Under the pieces are notes generated by a model. It saw only the letters and a list, made by a program, of their open reading frames with translations. It did not search any database and was not told the origin of the DNA. A DNA stretch of 64,000 nt from Acheta domesticus (lineage: Eukaryota > Arthropoda > Insecta > Orthoptera > Gryllidae). This document shows, piece after piece, positions 23,157 through 36,020 of this stretch. The DNA is taken from NCBI GenBank assembly GCA_031308135.1, contig JAHLJT010008756.1:66576026-66640025 (forward strand), in the 5' to 3' direction. How positions within the stretch are numbered: position 1 is the first letter of the stretch; each line of letters begins with the position of its first letter. Both the position numbers and the translations under genes were made by a program.

Positions 23157-24790
23157 TTAGAATAGAATAGAATATTTATTTCGCTACTTAGGATACATGA
23201 AATAATTCCGGTGGTAGTGTTTTCCAATCAATTAATTTACATAAAACAAACATCAAACCACTACATATATACAACAAAATATACAAAATGAACATCAAAC
23301 AACATTACTGAATACAATTTTATAAATTAATATATTAACCCTATGCTAAAGCTAACCTTAATATAAAATAACAAGAATAATACAAAAAAATAAAAATTTT
23401 AATGTTAACATATTCTAAAAAAAACTTACAACTTATTTAATCTAATTTTAAAATTTTTGACATTCTGAGGGAAAGTCTCTAGCACTGCTGCAGGTAATTT
23501 GTTCCAATTTTGTATGGTTCTATTAATAAATGAGAATTTACCTACATCTGTTCTCTGTTTTCTTTGCCGAATTTCGAAGCCATGATCTTTCCGCGCGACG
23601 TATGTTGGTTTGATAGTCTTGCCCGAATTTCACCCTACGGCCGATCACCCCTTATTGCTTTGAATAACGCACAAAGACGCGATTTCTCTCTGCGTTTTTC
23701 CAAGGGTTCCCACGATATAAATTCAGAATTTAAACGTCTCCTTCTAACAAATTTTGCGGCATATTTTTGTACTTTTTCGAGAGATTTTATTTGCCCTAGA
23801 CGATATGGGTCCCAACATATTGAGCCATATTCCAATATCGGACGTACTAAAGATGTGTACCCTAATCCCTTGATTTTCCACTTCCTTTCCTAAGTACTCT
23901 AATCACAAAATGCAATGCCTTCCACGCTTTTTTCACTACATAATTTACGTGTTCTGCCCATCCCAGATCCTCATTTAGTACAATTCCCAAATATTTACAG
24001 CATTTAGTTCTCGGAATATCTTGATTTCCTAATTTATATTTCACGTCGTCTGTCTTTCTAGAACGCGCGAATCTGATAAACTTGCACTTACAGGGATTTA
24101 ATATCATTTCATTGTGGTTGCCCATGATTCTAGCTTATCTAAATCAGCCTGCAATATTTCTGTATCATTCGTGTTAGTAATTTCCCGATAAATTATACGA
24201 TCATCTGCAAAAAGACGTATTTTTGATTCAATTCCCTGCCAAATATCATTAATATACGCTATAAATAACAACGGACCTAGCACACTTCCCTGTGGCACTC
24301 CGGACGTTACTTCTGCCCTCGATGAGAAATTTGTTCCAATTCGCACCCGTTGAGTACGCGAGCTGAGAAATTCTCGAATCCATAGGGCAATTCTTCTGTC
24401 TATGTTACGCTTACTAATTTTTTGTATTAATTTATCATGGGGAACGAGGTCGAACGCTTTGGTGAAATCTATGATAATTGCATGAACAATGGAACCTTTA
24501 TCGAGAGAATCAGCAATTGTCCTGACTGACGGTGACTACCTGACTCTCACACGAATATCCTTTTCTAAAAACCGTGTTGGCATTCGTAAATTATATTATT
24601 CTTATCCCAAATTCCGCGTAAGTATTCTGCCACCACATGTTCCATTTGCTTACATACTACAGACGTTAGACTTACTGGGGCGATAATTTTCGACGTTTTG
24701 ACGCGAACCTCCTTGAAAATTGGGACCACTATGGCATTACTATTAAACGAATAGTATTCCTCAAAAGTAAGTAAGTAGGAAACCAAATGT
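23157..24790 (-). mobile_element. CR1-like non-LTR retrotransposon, 5'-truncated
   Basis: The minus strand runs from the RT fingers to the 3' end. In order it carries a CKQMEHVVAEYL motif (about 24660), a DFTKAFDLVPHDKL palm motif (about 24440), SGVPQGSVLGPLLF (about 24280), the active site FADD (24200-24211, intact), then KYLGI and the C-terminal YGSICWDPYR helix (about 23830). The 3' end is an (ATTCT)n tail at 23157-23175, the kind of short microsatellite tail known for CR1-group elements. The endonuclease domain is missing. The open stretches 24565-24786, 24104-24346, 23862-24125 and 23635-23835 are one former ORF broken by frameshifts and at least one stop. Confidence 0.8.
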
Positions 24791-25229
24791 GTCTTTCAAT
24801 GTTCAAGGCGTTATGAGTAAATTTCAATCCTGATTGTTGAGTCAGTACGTGTAAAAAGACGCATTCTCAAATTCAACAGCGCTTCTCGAGTGAACTTTAG
24901 AATCTTCCATTTGTACTTGTGCCTCTAACAAGACATACTTTGTTCACAGTCAGCCAATAGAGATGCGAAGGCTTCAGCACAGCTGAGGAAAACGAGCATT
25001 TGTAAGAGAAACCATTATTGACTTCAAGTTACGATCTTTCCCTTTTTTTAACACAACAAAGGCGCTGTTCATTCTAATAATGTATGCATTCATACGGAAC
25101 ATACGGATTCGAGAGTTCTTTCGGAACGCTTTCGAAAACTCCCATTGCTCCTCACTTAAGGAGCCAGCGAGCCAACTTCAGAGATATAGTATCTTCCGAC
25201 AATAATGTTAAAATTATGACAAACTGAGT
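24791..25229. other. No recognisable gene
   Basis: Short frames only. Nothing recognised between the CR1-like element and the DR1 copy. Confidence 0.5.
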
Positions 25230-26660
25230 GAATCCCCGAGGTATTCTTTGAGAATTTGGTTCAAAAAAGTGATCTACCAAACAGTAAATTCGAAGAATCA
25301 GAAAAAACTTTCAACGCTGGAAGAAATTTGCGTTTTTAGCGGTAATAAAAATGCGAAATTTGAAGCTCATTTTCACAAAACATTTTTGAGTTTCCAAATT
25401 ACTTTATTTGAAGTTATTTGAAGCACTTTGCACACACAAATAAATAATCTTTACAAATTGCAGGTAATGTGCATATTAAAGATGTGAGAGATCTTTCTAA
25501 AAAATTACATTATATAATTTTTGAAAAAAACTCAAAATCAACTTTACGTCATATTAAAGAGTATAATTAGCGCTATCCGTTACAAAAGTTTAAGGAAACA
25601 TTTGTAGGCATATATGCGAAAATGGTGTTTGAGCGTTTCTGAAAATGCGGAATTTTGAGCTACTTTTCACAGAAAACGGTTGGGTTTTCGACAAACTTTA
25701 CTTGACGTTATTTAAAGCACATGTATTTGTAAACAAAATAATGTGAAAAAAATTGCTGCTAATGTAAATATTAACGACGTGAGAGACAAGTCAAAAAAAT
25801 ACCTTTTTCCAATTTTTGAAAAAGCAAAAGAATATAGCAATATGGCGTTTTTGTCATCTCATAAAATACATTAGGCACTATACCTATCAAAAGTTTAAAG
25901 AAAAAAATTGGAGCCGTTTTTGAGAAAATCTTTTTTTTGTAATCTTTTTAAAATTGCACATATTGCGCGAAAAAGTACTAAAATTTTCAAAAAAAATCTA
26001 CATGACCTTAAAGAAAGAACTCTCTATGAAGAAAAAAATTATTTGAAGGAAAAATCTCTATCTGCAATTTTGAAGTTCCAGAAAGACGCCGAATAAAATT
26101 CAAACTTCCACAATTTTCGAAAATTCAGACTTAACCGTGAAAATCGGACCTATGCAACCTTAATAAGTGTATTTTACACTATTATTACAAGAAATTTTAA
26201 AGAAAAAAATTGGAGCAGTTTTTGAGAAAATTTTGAAAATGTCTGGAGGGCTTCATGTAAAGTACCCTCAAATTTTACAGAATCTTTTTTAAAATCTCAA
26301 AGCTTTGACTAGAACCAGATCGACCGGAAATATCCATTTTGGAAGAAATCGTACGTATGGTTTATGCGCTAGCAGTGTTCACAGCTGTGCAGACGGACAG
26401 ACGACAGGCACGTTTTCCTTTCAAATGGTTTGTCGGTATGAAGGAACTACAAAACAGGGTGTCTGGCTACACCACGTGTTAGGGGATTTCTTTTCTTAAT
26501 TAGCAACTGGTTTTATCCACTTTTTCGTTATCACGGCCCGGCAATTTATTTTTTTTTCAGCCGAAAATTCGCACTTTTTTTCGCGCATTACATAGCTTGT
26601 CCTTATACTATGTATATCACTCCGTGTATACGAACGTATATGGGAAAGTGAAAATGAGTA
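25230..26660 (-). repeat. DR1 dispersed repeat, long copy (minus)
   Basis: The mirror of 39.94-41.48 kb. The end module lies at 26460-26660: ccacggcccggcaa box at 26534-26547, the cgcgcattacatagc box, and cactccgtgtatacgaacgtat. Going leftwards come the GACGGACAGACGACAGG remnant and the ctagcagtgttcacag block. Units beginning with gagccgtttttgagaaaat-like sequence then start at about 25595, 25905 and 26206, a spacing of about 300-310 bases. A 62-codon plus frame (25908-26096) inside it is Lys/Phe-rich by composition. Confidence 0.75.
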
Positions 26661-29600
26661 TATCCTTGATACTAATATGCTATAGCTAACATGCTATTAG
26701 ACAGTTTTACTATATGTTTCAGCATTAAGCGACTTGTGATAACGCAAAACAAATAGAAAAGTAAAAAAATCAAACAAAAAACCAACATTTCACTATAAAA
26801 AAACGTGTGAAGGGGAAGAGCGATATACGACTTCCTTTCATTCCATAGACATGTATCTGGGTTTCCCCTTTTCTTTTGAAACCGTTCTCTCGGTCTTCTA
26901 TACTTATATAGGAGTCTTTGCCATTGTTGACAACATAAATTGTAATATTAGGTTGTCACAAATTTCTTTTTAACCATCGTCATAATAACAACTTCATCAA
27001 ATGAATTTCCGACCTAAACCTTCAGACAGAAGAAAGGCAATCTCAGATTAATTACGGAATGTAATGAGTAGTGTGATATACCAAAAGTCCCCACGGTATT
27101 TTGCATGAAAATAGTTTGCATCAAGTGTGCTGTTATTTGGGATGGTAGACATAGAGACACTGAGCATCCCAAAGAATAGACGTTGTAGGGCAACGAATTA
27201 ATAAATATAAAGATTCAACGCTTAATGTCAGAGCGTCATATGTTTACACGACCTGGTGGTCATGAGATGCTAAATGTGAAGTAGGCTTTGGAAGTCGTGG
27301 TTAGGCAAAACTTTAATAATACTCACTCTCATGAAAACGGCGGGGTCGAAACACCTAATAATTGATATGTTTGAATGTTAGTCTTCAGTACAATTTGGAT
27401 TATTGGTAAAGATAGCGAGTTGAATATTTGATTGTTTTTTTTATAAATTGGCATGGTGTAGAGTAAAAGTTCGAAAGTATTATTAAAAGTAAATTATAAT
27501 TGTGTGTTTGTTTCTCGAGTTAAAGTAAAATTGTTTGATTTATGTAGAGAGGCTTCGTATTTTCCGAAGGGTTTATGTTGGGATAGCTTCGAAGAAGGGA
27601 ATACAAATCTTAGTTATTTAATTGTGGTAGGTAGTCGCGTGCAGAAATTTTATCCGAAACCTAGCGAGGGCCAGTCGCGTCGCGATATAATTCAAATAAT
27701 CCATTAAATTATATAAAGTATCAGATAATTAGAGACATTCCGGGATTATTTGGGAATTTATTAGGACGATAAGGAAAAACACATTAACAGGATTACAGAA
27801 GACATCATGGACAACGGCCGGACTCGGAAACTTTATGAGAACCCACCTGAGAAGTTAATAGTAAGCTTAAACATACAATATACACAACATAATATAATTA
27901 ACATATTAAAAAGGACCAAACGATACATCCATGCCATTAGACCAAAGTTCAATTATTTAATTGATGAGATCTCGAACATTATGTAAAAGTATAGCAATAA
28001 ATGTTACATTTGATGGCTTTTAAAAGAGAAAAGGATGATAATTCATTGTAGTTGTCATCAGTTCAATAGTAAGTTTTCTTACAGAGAACTTCCAGTAATC
28101 GTGACTCTGTATTGAATTACACGTACACTTGCAGCAGGTAAGACGAGTGACGTTGTATGTCAGAACCCATGATTGAATTTAAAAGTAAAATCAGCAGTGT
28201 AATAATACAACATCGAGAGAATCAATGAGTTTAGCAGGGCAACGATAGATATATAGTAATATCATTAGAAAATAGAAAGTCATAAATAACCGCCTACCTT
28301 AAAGAATCTATAATATAAATTCGTTTCCTCTTTTTCAAAATAAAATCGTAATTATTAAGAGAGTGAGATTCGTTACATTGGCTTTCCCATCCTGGGGCAG
28401 AATAATATAAATATTAATATGAATTAAAGAGATGCATACGGAGATAGAACTAAATAAAAATGTGTACATCACTAGTAAACTTATATCTTTAGAGAAAACT
28501 AAATTCGAGACGAAATTTCAGAAATATAATTATAAATAACGCTAGTATTATTTTATCTTACGATAATTAACATTCAAAACAAATGACACACGTAAGTTGG
28601 ATGGATTTTGATAATTTCATTAAAATTAATAAATTGGAATAAGTAACGACATTAAAATTAAAATTTTCAAAAAAATAAAACAAATCCCTGAAGCATTAAA
28701 TAATTCTATTGAAACAATTGACATAAATTCAATTCACAAACATTTTGGGCATACTCTAGGTCCTCATACCATTTTGAATTTTGACTTTGAGGTCATGGTT
28801 TATGTCATGAACTTTCCTTTTTGCTTTAATGGCCCACTGTATCCATCGTAAGGATCCTTCGTACTAGCCGAGACAGAGGTAGAGACCCACGTCAGAAAAA
28901 GGAAGAACCGAAACGGGGAAAATGAAATCGAGACCATTAATCAACTTTCTTTTCATATTTGGTATATGACGAGATATAAAACAACAAAAAGCGCATGTGC
29001 ATTTCAATTTTTTAAATATATTTATACGTATTTATGAAGACGAATCTTCTAGGTTCCAAGCTCTCCTTATTTGAATTGACTGAATCCTCCAAGAAGGATT
29101 CATAACGCAACTTTTTTTTATCTAATGTCACTTAACTACAATGGATCAATATACGTACACATGCGTGCACACATACATGCAGACGCACACATACGTGAGG
29201 GGGGTACACATACGTAAGAAAGAGAGGGAGATATTTGCATGGTGACTAACTTCCTGTTTTACGTCCAGCGATGATCAACTGTTTGAGTATGTGCTTCAAT
29301 TACAGATCAGCTGCTACGAACCTAAACATCTTAGTAGAAATCTATGTTCTAATTATACGAGGTACAGATTTTCATGAAACTGGCCTAACAATCGCTTTAG
29401 CTAAACCTCCAACTAAAACACACATAAGCATCCTCATAAAATACATCATACCGCAGATTTTACAACGTTTTTACGTTTTAGAGCGCAGTGCGCGTTTTAG
29501 AGCGCAGATCAAAATACTGCAACGAATGTATATTCACTTCGTGAAACATCTTTAATCAAATATTGCTAATATAGATAGAGACTGAAAAGATAACATTGGT

Positions 29601-30567
29601 TGGGATATAATCATTTCGTTTCCTCTTTTTCAAATAAAATGCACACTTTTAAAAACTACGATAAACAGGTACTTCCCAGAACTTTTTTTATTAGTATAAA
29701 ATAGACTTTGCGAACTGGTATCTCGTACCACGCCCCATCAGACCTGAGTTAATTTGAACAGAGAAAAATTCTTTCAATTATCCTCATTTGTGCGCCTAAA
29801 AGAACCTAGTTGACATTTAAAAAAGTATTCTCTCATTAAAAAGTATGTGTATAATTTTGCCCAAAACTTCTCAGGTGTTGCAAACAGGTCTAGGGTAAGA
29901 TTTTTTAATTTTTACTTAAAAATAATCAAAAATGCGTTATTATGTTGTGCAGACATTCTAATAAATTTCATAGGCTTCTAAATTTTATTAGCATTCATGT
30001 CATCCCTTCGGTCGATGGAAAACAACAAAATTTTCAATTGCGTTCCTCTGTTTTATGTGGATGTACCCATTTTCGTGGGAAAACTATGTTTTTCTATTGC
30101 AACTCTTTTGCATTCAAAACTTTTTTACTTCTTTTGTCTTGCAGGGAAAAAAATCTGTAAATATTGAATGTAACTGCAATAATATGTAATAGACATGATC
30201 TTAATACAAAAATAATCAACTAAATTTCTAAGATGTTGCTAAATTATCATTTTGAAATCCTCCTACTACTACGTTTCACGTATTTCTTTCATTTGTAGCA
30301 CCAGCATAACCTAAAATTGGTTTGCATATTAAAATCATTGAGACCGATTGTGCATAATAATGTACATGCATCTTTAAGTATTACTACATAATTAATAATT
30401 AACGATATACTATGTCTATTATATGAACATTCACAAATATCTAGGTATAACAAACTCAAAAATTACACGCATTCTCTTATATGAATCAAAATAGACATAC
30501 ATACGTTTCAGAGACGAAAGCTTTGCCGACATGTTTTAGGAAAGTTTCAATTATTTCTATAACAGGC
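26661..30567. other. Long AT-rich stretch without a firm gene
   Basis: Unrecognised short plus frames lie at 27504-27707 (67 codons, GEGQSRRD-like end) and about 27783-27985 (MDNGRTRKLYENPPEKL start). They are close together and could be remains of one coding region, but no family is evident. The motif ttcgtttcctctttttcaaa occurs at about 28321 and 29617, so a repeat links those places. An ACACATACGTGC-type low-complexity stretch lies at 29155-29225. Confidence 0.45.
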
Positions 30568-30890
30568 TCATGAAATACAGGAAAAACACACAAATGGATT
30601 CCAGCTATTGGACACAGTCGTGTAAGTACGGTCAAAATTTATAAAAGCCAGTATATTACGTGAAGAATAATCGAAATTGATGTGAATAATTATGCTCATT
30701 GGATATGAAGGGGCTGCACTGGGTATATTTATTTTTAGTACGAGTTCAGTGCACACGGAAGCGGCGTGAGAGAAGAAGTTACGCTCTCGTCTCATCATTC
30801 GAGCTCGCGGGACTCCCCAACACCATAACCAAGAAGCGGAAATAACGATGACGAAAAGAGACAGATACTGCAAGAAAAGTGCGATGATAA
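30568..30890 (-). other. Possible coding exon or short secretory ORF
   Basis: A 101-codon minus frame (30873-30568) begins MQYLSLFVIVISASWLWC, a plausible signal-peptide-like hydrophobic run, followed by a basic stretch (RARMMRRER). The DNA of this first half (30745-30870) is clearly more GC-rich than its surroundings. On the minus strand a pyrimidine tract followed by AG (cacttttcttgcag) ends at about 30869, just inside the frame. It is therefore either an exon entered there or chance. The second half of the frame looks non-coding. No family recognised. Confidence 0.25.
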
Positions 30891-31322
30891 TGTAATTACA
30901 TCAGTGGTGAAATAAAAAACAGGTGTACACCCAGAGCATCTGCGTCGAATCAATTGTGCATCGCGAAATTCTACCGTTCGTTTCCGAAATTTAATTCATG
31001 ACCCTGTACTACGGCAGCGGTCTCCAACCGAGGGCAAAGAACTCAAGAATTCCATAAGAGTTGCATGAAAAAATCCGAAAGCCATCTTAAATGGGGAACA
31101 ACAGAATGCCAATTTTAAATTTGTAAGAGAATGTGGTGTGCATGTAGGAAAATTGTGTTTAATTAAATTTCTCTGATTACAAAATTACCATTTCAAGTCT
31201 ATTTTTTGTTTGCGCCTTCCCCCAAATACAAGATGTTGAAGGCACTTATATTACGTCATTGGTTAAAAACGATAAATAAAAATCAAAGATATTTTGACGT
31301 CTTACAGAAATAAATCTACTCT
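30891..31322. other. No recognisable gene
   Basis: AT-rich with no open frame or repeat that I recognise. Confidence 0.5.
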
Positions 31323-31499
31323 TTGAAACGTCAAAAGACGTCGGTAATAGCTTCACTACGCGTTGAATCGTCCACGCAATTCACGCACCCAAACACGCGT
31401 AATTGCGCAATTCAGCGAAGCCCAACGGTGTTTATCATTTGCACAACATTGCACCAGAAGCCACGCAAACGTCGCACGCGTGGTGCAAACGTCTCGCAT

Positions 31500-31830
31500 C
31501 CACTTGGCACGGGTCATCGGCCGCGTTCCCTTGGCGAGCCGCCGCAGGCGAGAGAGCGAGCGACCGCCGGGCGGGGAACGATCGGGGAGTACCCCAGGGT
31601 CACGGTGGAAGCCCGGAGCGGCTTTCGCGCTTCAACGCTCCCACCCACGCTCTGACGAGCCTCCCTCCCCCACCCCGCCCTGCCACGCCCCCACCACTTC
31701 CTCCTCGCTCCAGTCCCCACTTCCTCCCTCGCCCGGCGCCTGCCCCGCTCCCGCGCGCGCCCGACCTTGCCACCGCCTCCGCCACCACCGCCGCCGCCGC
31801 GAACAGCATTGCACAGCACGTCACCAAGGT
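31500..31830. promoter_or_regulatory. GC/CpG-rich island, strongest in the window
   Basis: Dense CpG and C-rich runs (ccctcccccaccccgccctg near 31661, cgccgccgccgcg near 31788). Overlapping frames of 110-206 codons on plus and 75-146 on minus come from the GC bias; they are Pro/Arg/Gly-rich and lack domains. A TATA-like tttatataca lies at 31917-31926 and could serve either strand. Probably a promoter region of an unseen gene, but direction is not decided. Confidence 0.5.
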
Positions 31831-32885
31831 GAACCGGCCCCTCGAATGGAGAATGCGAATCGACAGTCCAATAGCTATCCGCAGTCGAGTAAATGTTTGC
31901 TCGAGGAACGGGCGTGTTTATATACAAGACCGCTCCAACTTCCCCAGGGTTCACAGGTAGCTAATTTCCTTGCATCGTACTAATTTCCTTCCACATGCTA
32001 ATATTCAATCTGTATTGCGTATTTTTTGCTCGTAGAATAGAACTCCTGGAACTAAAATCTCCAACTCATTGCAATAATTTAAAATTATTATCGCGCAGCG
32101 TTCTTTGAAGATCAATGTTTACTTCGATTTCAAGCAGAATTTCAAATTAACCTGACGGTTTAATGTGGGAAGAATGGAGAAGGGTGATCAGTGAAATCGA
32201 ATTCTCGCTCAGAGTTATTGCGCTTCACGAGTTTGAGGTGTCCTCTTATTTCCGGCAGGTTTATCTGCTAGCTGGGGAATCGTTTACACAACAGTTTTCT
32301 AACCAGTTAGTAGGGATTGAAGAAGTTCGTTATCTTTAAATGCACTTGCTGGGCGAGTCACGAGTATACCAGCCAATTTACATTGAGTGAATTCAAAAGC
32401 AGATAAATAAGTAAATATAGGCCTGCAAACAGGCAAATAGGTAAAAGAATAAATAGACAGTAAACGTAAATGCGCCATTTTTATTTACACTAATTAATAT
32501 TACTTGTGTACAATTATTAATCGGTGTCACTACAACATGAATAGAATTTTTCTTATTAATTGTAAAGGTTATGTAAATGATACGACAAATTATGTAGATC
32601 TAATATTTCAGCACTCGTGAACAAATTTCTTCTCATTAACTGCTAGAAACTCAATAGGCCACGTCTTCTACCAACAATATTATACAAGGGTTGGATCCAA
32701 AGTTGTGGAAATTTTGTTGTCATGACTGATGGGCGAATCGCAGAATCAGGGTTTATAGATGATAACGGAAGGCCAGATGAACTGTGACGAGAGGTAATTA
32801 CTGTAAGTTAGTCAGCCCAAGCAGTTGTGCCGTGGTGCAATCGAGGAGAGTGGGAGCGCCCGAACAATAATATGTTTAGGAAATG
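31831..32885. other. No recognisable gene
   Basis: AT-rich, no frame of note. Confidence 0.5.
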
Positions 32886-33275
32886 CCATAGGCGTGCATA
32901 GTCTAAAGCAAGAGGGGGGCACTACATTTCTGAACCCCTCTGGACTCCCTTTTCTATGAAGCATTTTTATTTTCGTACGGCATACTTTATTGGTAAATAA
33001 ATTAAACCTATTACAAAGATAATTAAATATTGCTTAAATAATATTATTAATACAGTTGATTTTATGTTTAACCACTTACAGGTTGCCAAATAGTTTGGGA
33101 AGCTTTTTTCCCCAAAAGTATGGATTCCCCAAAGTGTCAACTTAAAAAAAGGAGGAAATCAAGCATTGATCATGTTTACAGAAATAAAATGTTTCATTTT
33201 GAAGGACTAAGAGGTCCCTTTCGAAATTTTCAGGCTGGCCCCTCCCTCTCTCCTCTGCTCACGCGTATGGGAAAG
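32886..33275. mobile_element. Possible non-autonomous DNA transposon
   Basis: The left end ccataggcgtgcatagtc...gaggggggc and the right end (reverse strand ccatacgcgtgagcagag...gggaggggcc) look like degenerate terminal inverted repeats about 390 bases apart. I see no clear target duplication and no coding region. Confidence 0.3.
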
Positions 33276-33629
33276 ACTAACGACGTGTCACAAATCAGTA
33301 GAAATTCCACGGCATTCTTAGGCTCCTCAAAATAGCAGCACTTTGGATACCGCGTACACTCCCTGAGGTGTTTCAGTGGCATCATCACGCACTTCCACAG
33401 GAATTACTGAATTGCTATTACAGTAACAGTGAAGGTTTCTTTGAACGGATCATCAGTATCAAAATATGATTCAGTTGTATGAATCATTGTTTAAGTGGCA
33501 ATCCAATGAATGAAAACACTGGTTCTCGTCGCCCAAAGATCGTGCAACCTAAACAAGATGGTGAGAAAGTGGTGTTTTTTGTGGCTTACATATCCCTGGC
33601 TAGGGTAGAGAACTCGATGCTGTGAATTT

Positions 33630-36020
33630 AAGATGATCATTTACTTAAAGAGGATCAACTTAAATTTGTGTACCGACTTTAATTATTTAATGTCATCTGG
33701 CAATGCGTTGTAAAGTAACGTACATGTATGTTGATTTCTTGTACTGAGCTGTTGATACTGACACTCGATGCACGTGATTTCTACGGCGTGTGTTGTAATT
33801 ATAAATATCAATATTGCATGAAAATATGTTCTCTCCGTTATGTAGGTCATTTTTGACAAATATTACAGATTCGTAAATAAATAGACATGGCAATGGTAAG
33901 ATTCTAAGCTCAATGAAAAGAGGCTTGCAGGGATCACTGGAAGGCATTTTTTCATTATTCGAATAATTTTCTTTTGCAATCTGAAGGTCTCAGTACTACA
34001 GGATGAGCTTCCCCAGAATATTATGCCATATATCAGGCGGGAATGCACATTTGCAAAATAAACGCAACGAGCTGCATGAAGGCTGACAGAATTTGAAAGA
34101 ATTCTGAATGCGTAGCATAATGAACTTAATTTAGTGTTTAATTCTGTTATATGTACATTCCATTTGAGGTTTGATTGAATTGAAAGACCTAAAAATTTTG
34201 TTGCCTCAAACATCAGCTAATTGCATATTGTTCATTTTCAATGGAACATTCGATTTCCGATTTGAGATGCAAAAATGCGTTGAAACCGTTTTTCTTTCGT
34301 TAACAATTAATTTGTTATTTTTAAACCAATTTGAAACTTCTGAAATCGTACTATTTACCTGCTTCTTTTTTGCAAAGAACATTCGTGTCATCGGCAACAA
34401 AACCGTTGTTCCATTTTTAATAGACGAGGGCATATCGTTTACATATAACAGAAAGAGAATAGGACCTAGGATCCTTGCGGGACCCCATGCTCAATTGGCA
34501 AAGAATTGGAAAACATAAGTATGTAATGTTCTTTCGTGTCAGTATGGTATTTCTACTCTTTTAGTCCGATGTTTAAGGTACGAAGTTATCCAATCTAGGG
34601 CAATATCACGAATTACATACGAAGGTAATTTTGAGAGCAAGATGTTATGGTTAATAACGTCAAAAGCTTTCGAAAGATCTAAGAATATTCCAATGGGTAC
34701 TTCATTTTGGTCTATTGATAAAGCATTTGATTGAAGCAGTCTATTGAAGCATTTAATTTTCTAAAACCGTGTTGTGAGTCTGAAAACGCTTTGTTTTTCC
34801 TGAGAAAAGTTTCCATTCGTGAGAAGAAAAAGCCTGTCCAATATTTTTGAGAAAACTGACAAAAGAGAACTGGCCGGTAATTTTGGATTTCATTTTTTTT
34901 TTCCTTTTTAAAAGTGGCTTAAATTTTTGTTGTTTTGAAAATATCTGGAATATTCCTGTACGTAAAGAAGCTTTGAAAATGTGGGTTAACGGATGTATAA
35001 AGGTCGGTGCACACGTAGTTTTTAGTAAGCAATCTGGAAATTCATCTAAGCAAGATGAATATTTATTTTTAGTTTACTGACTATTCTGAGGATTTCGTTG
35101 GGAGAAGTCTCGGAAATAAACATCGTATCGGAAATGTTCTGGGAAGCGTAAGATGTTGAATTTTGTGGTTTTAGTCCCTTCGAGAGATCAGACGCAATTA
35201 TAGAAAAGTGTTTCTTAAGGAGATTGGCAACTTTTTCCGTTTTGCTCATTTCTCTTTCATTATCCTTTAAAATAACATTCTCTACAAGGTATCGAGATGA
35301 TGTGGTTGTGTTTTTTACGATATCCCACATTGCTTTAGTTTTGTTACTAGCACTCAAATGTCCTGACTATTTTTCATTATTTTTGCTGAACTATTACTTT
35401 TCTTAAAATTCTTTTGTTTTCTCAGAAGTATACATGGAAACCGGGTGATACGTTATGATGTTTAGAAATAAAGTAAAGCGTACGTTTGTTTTGACACGAT
35501 ATTCTAATTCCTTGTGTGATCCAAGTATTACTTTTGCTTGAAATGTTTAATTTTCTCTTTTTAAGAGGAAAATACGCGTTAAAATGAATTGAAAGCTTGG
35601 AGAAAAATAAATTATATTTTTCATTCGTGACAACAGCGTTATAAACTGCGTCCCATGATTCCTTCACCAAGTAGTCCGTAAATAATTTTATATTAACTTT
35701 AGTGAATGCTCTGCACATGCGTGTATTATTTATTGTGTCAGTGTTTATGTTCTTAGTAATTGTAAGAATTTGTGCATCGAGGTCACTGCAACTAGATTAT
35801 TCGTTATTATTTCATTTATAATTGTGGTTTTGTTAATTATAATTTTATCGAATGCTTTTTGTGATTTGAATGTATTCCGTGTAGGTACATTCACTGTAAT
35901 ATCTAAATTAAAAGAATGAAATAAATTGAGAGACTGCTCGTTTTCGTGGGATTCGCTCAGAAAATCAATTTCGCGCCCAGAAGTGATTTTTAAACTCAAT
36001 TTTGTCAAAGACATTTTTTT
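33630..36020 (-). mobile_element. APE-type LINE, truncated and frameshifted
   Basis: The minus strand from right to left carries the end of an endonuclease domain (DFLSESHENEQ, then NLDITVNVPTR, about 35960-35880). A spacer with PLKKRK and SNTWITQGIRISC (about 35560-35510) follows, then a pre-RT region (KVANLLKKHFS, about 35225). The RT palm end reads YVNDMPSSIKNGT, followed by the active-site box, broken by a one-base loss at about 34395. C-terminal blocks follow: SNWFKNNKL, KFLGLSIQSNLKWN and YGIIFWGSS, with an LYNALPDDIK-like end near 33690. Open stretches are 35745-36014, 35422-35718, 35046-35357, 34206-34433, 33863-34213 and 33693-33947. It belongs to the Jockey/CR1/I supergroup; I cannot fix the clade. 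The 3' terminus is not clear. Confidence 0.75.

Noticed and set aside
23564..23893. 109-codon plus frame
   Set aside because: Shadow of the CR1-like C-terminal region on minus.
28340..28420. Possible LTR end and primer-binding site (ttcgttacattggctttcccatcc)
   Set aside because: No second LTR, no gag/pol motif and no polypurine tract could be found nearby.
31323..31983. Several 110-206-codon frames over the 31.5 kb island
   Set aside because: Four overlapping frames on both strands, Pro/Arg-rich, typical of GC bias rather than coding.
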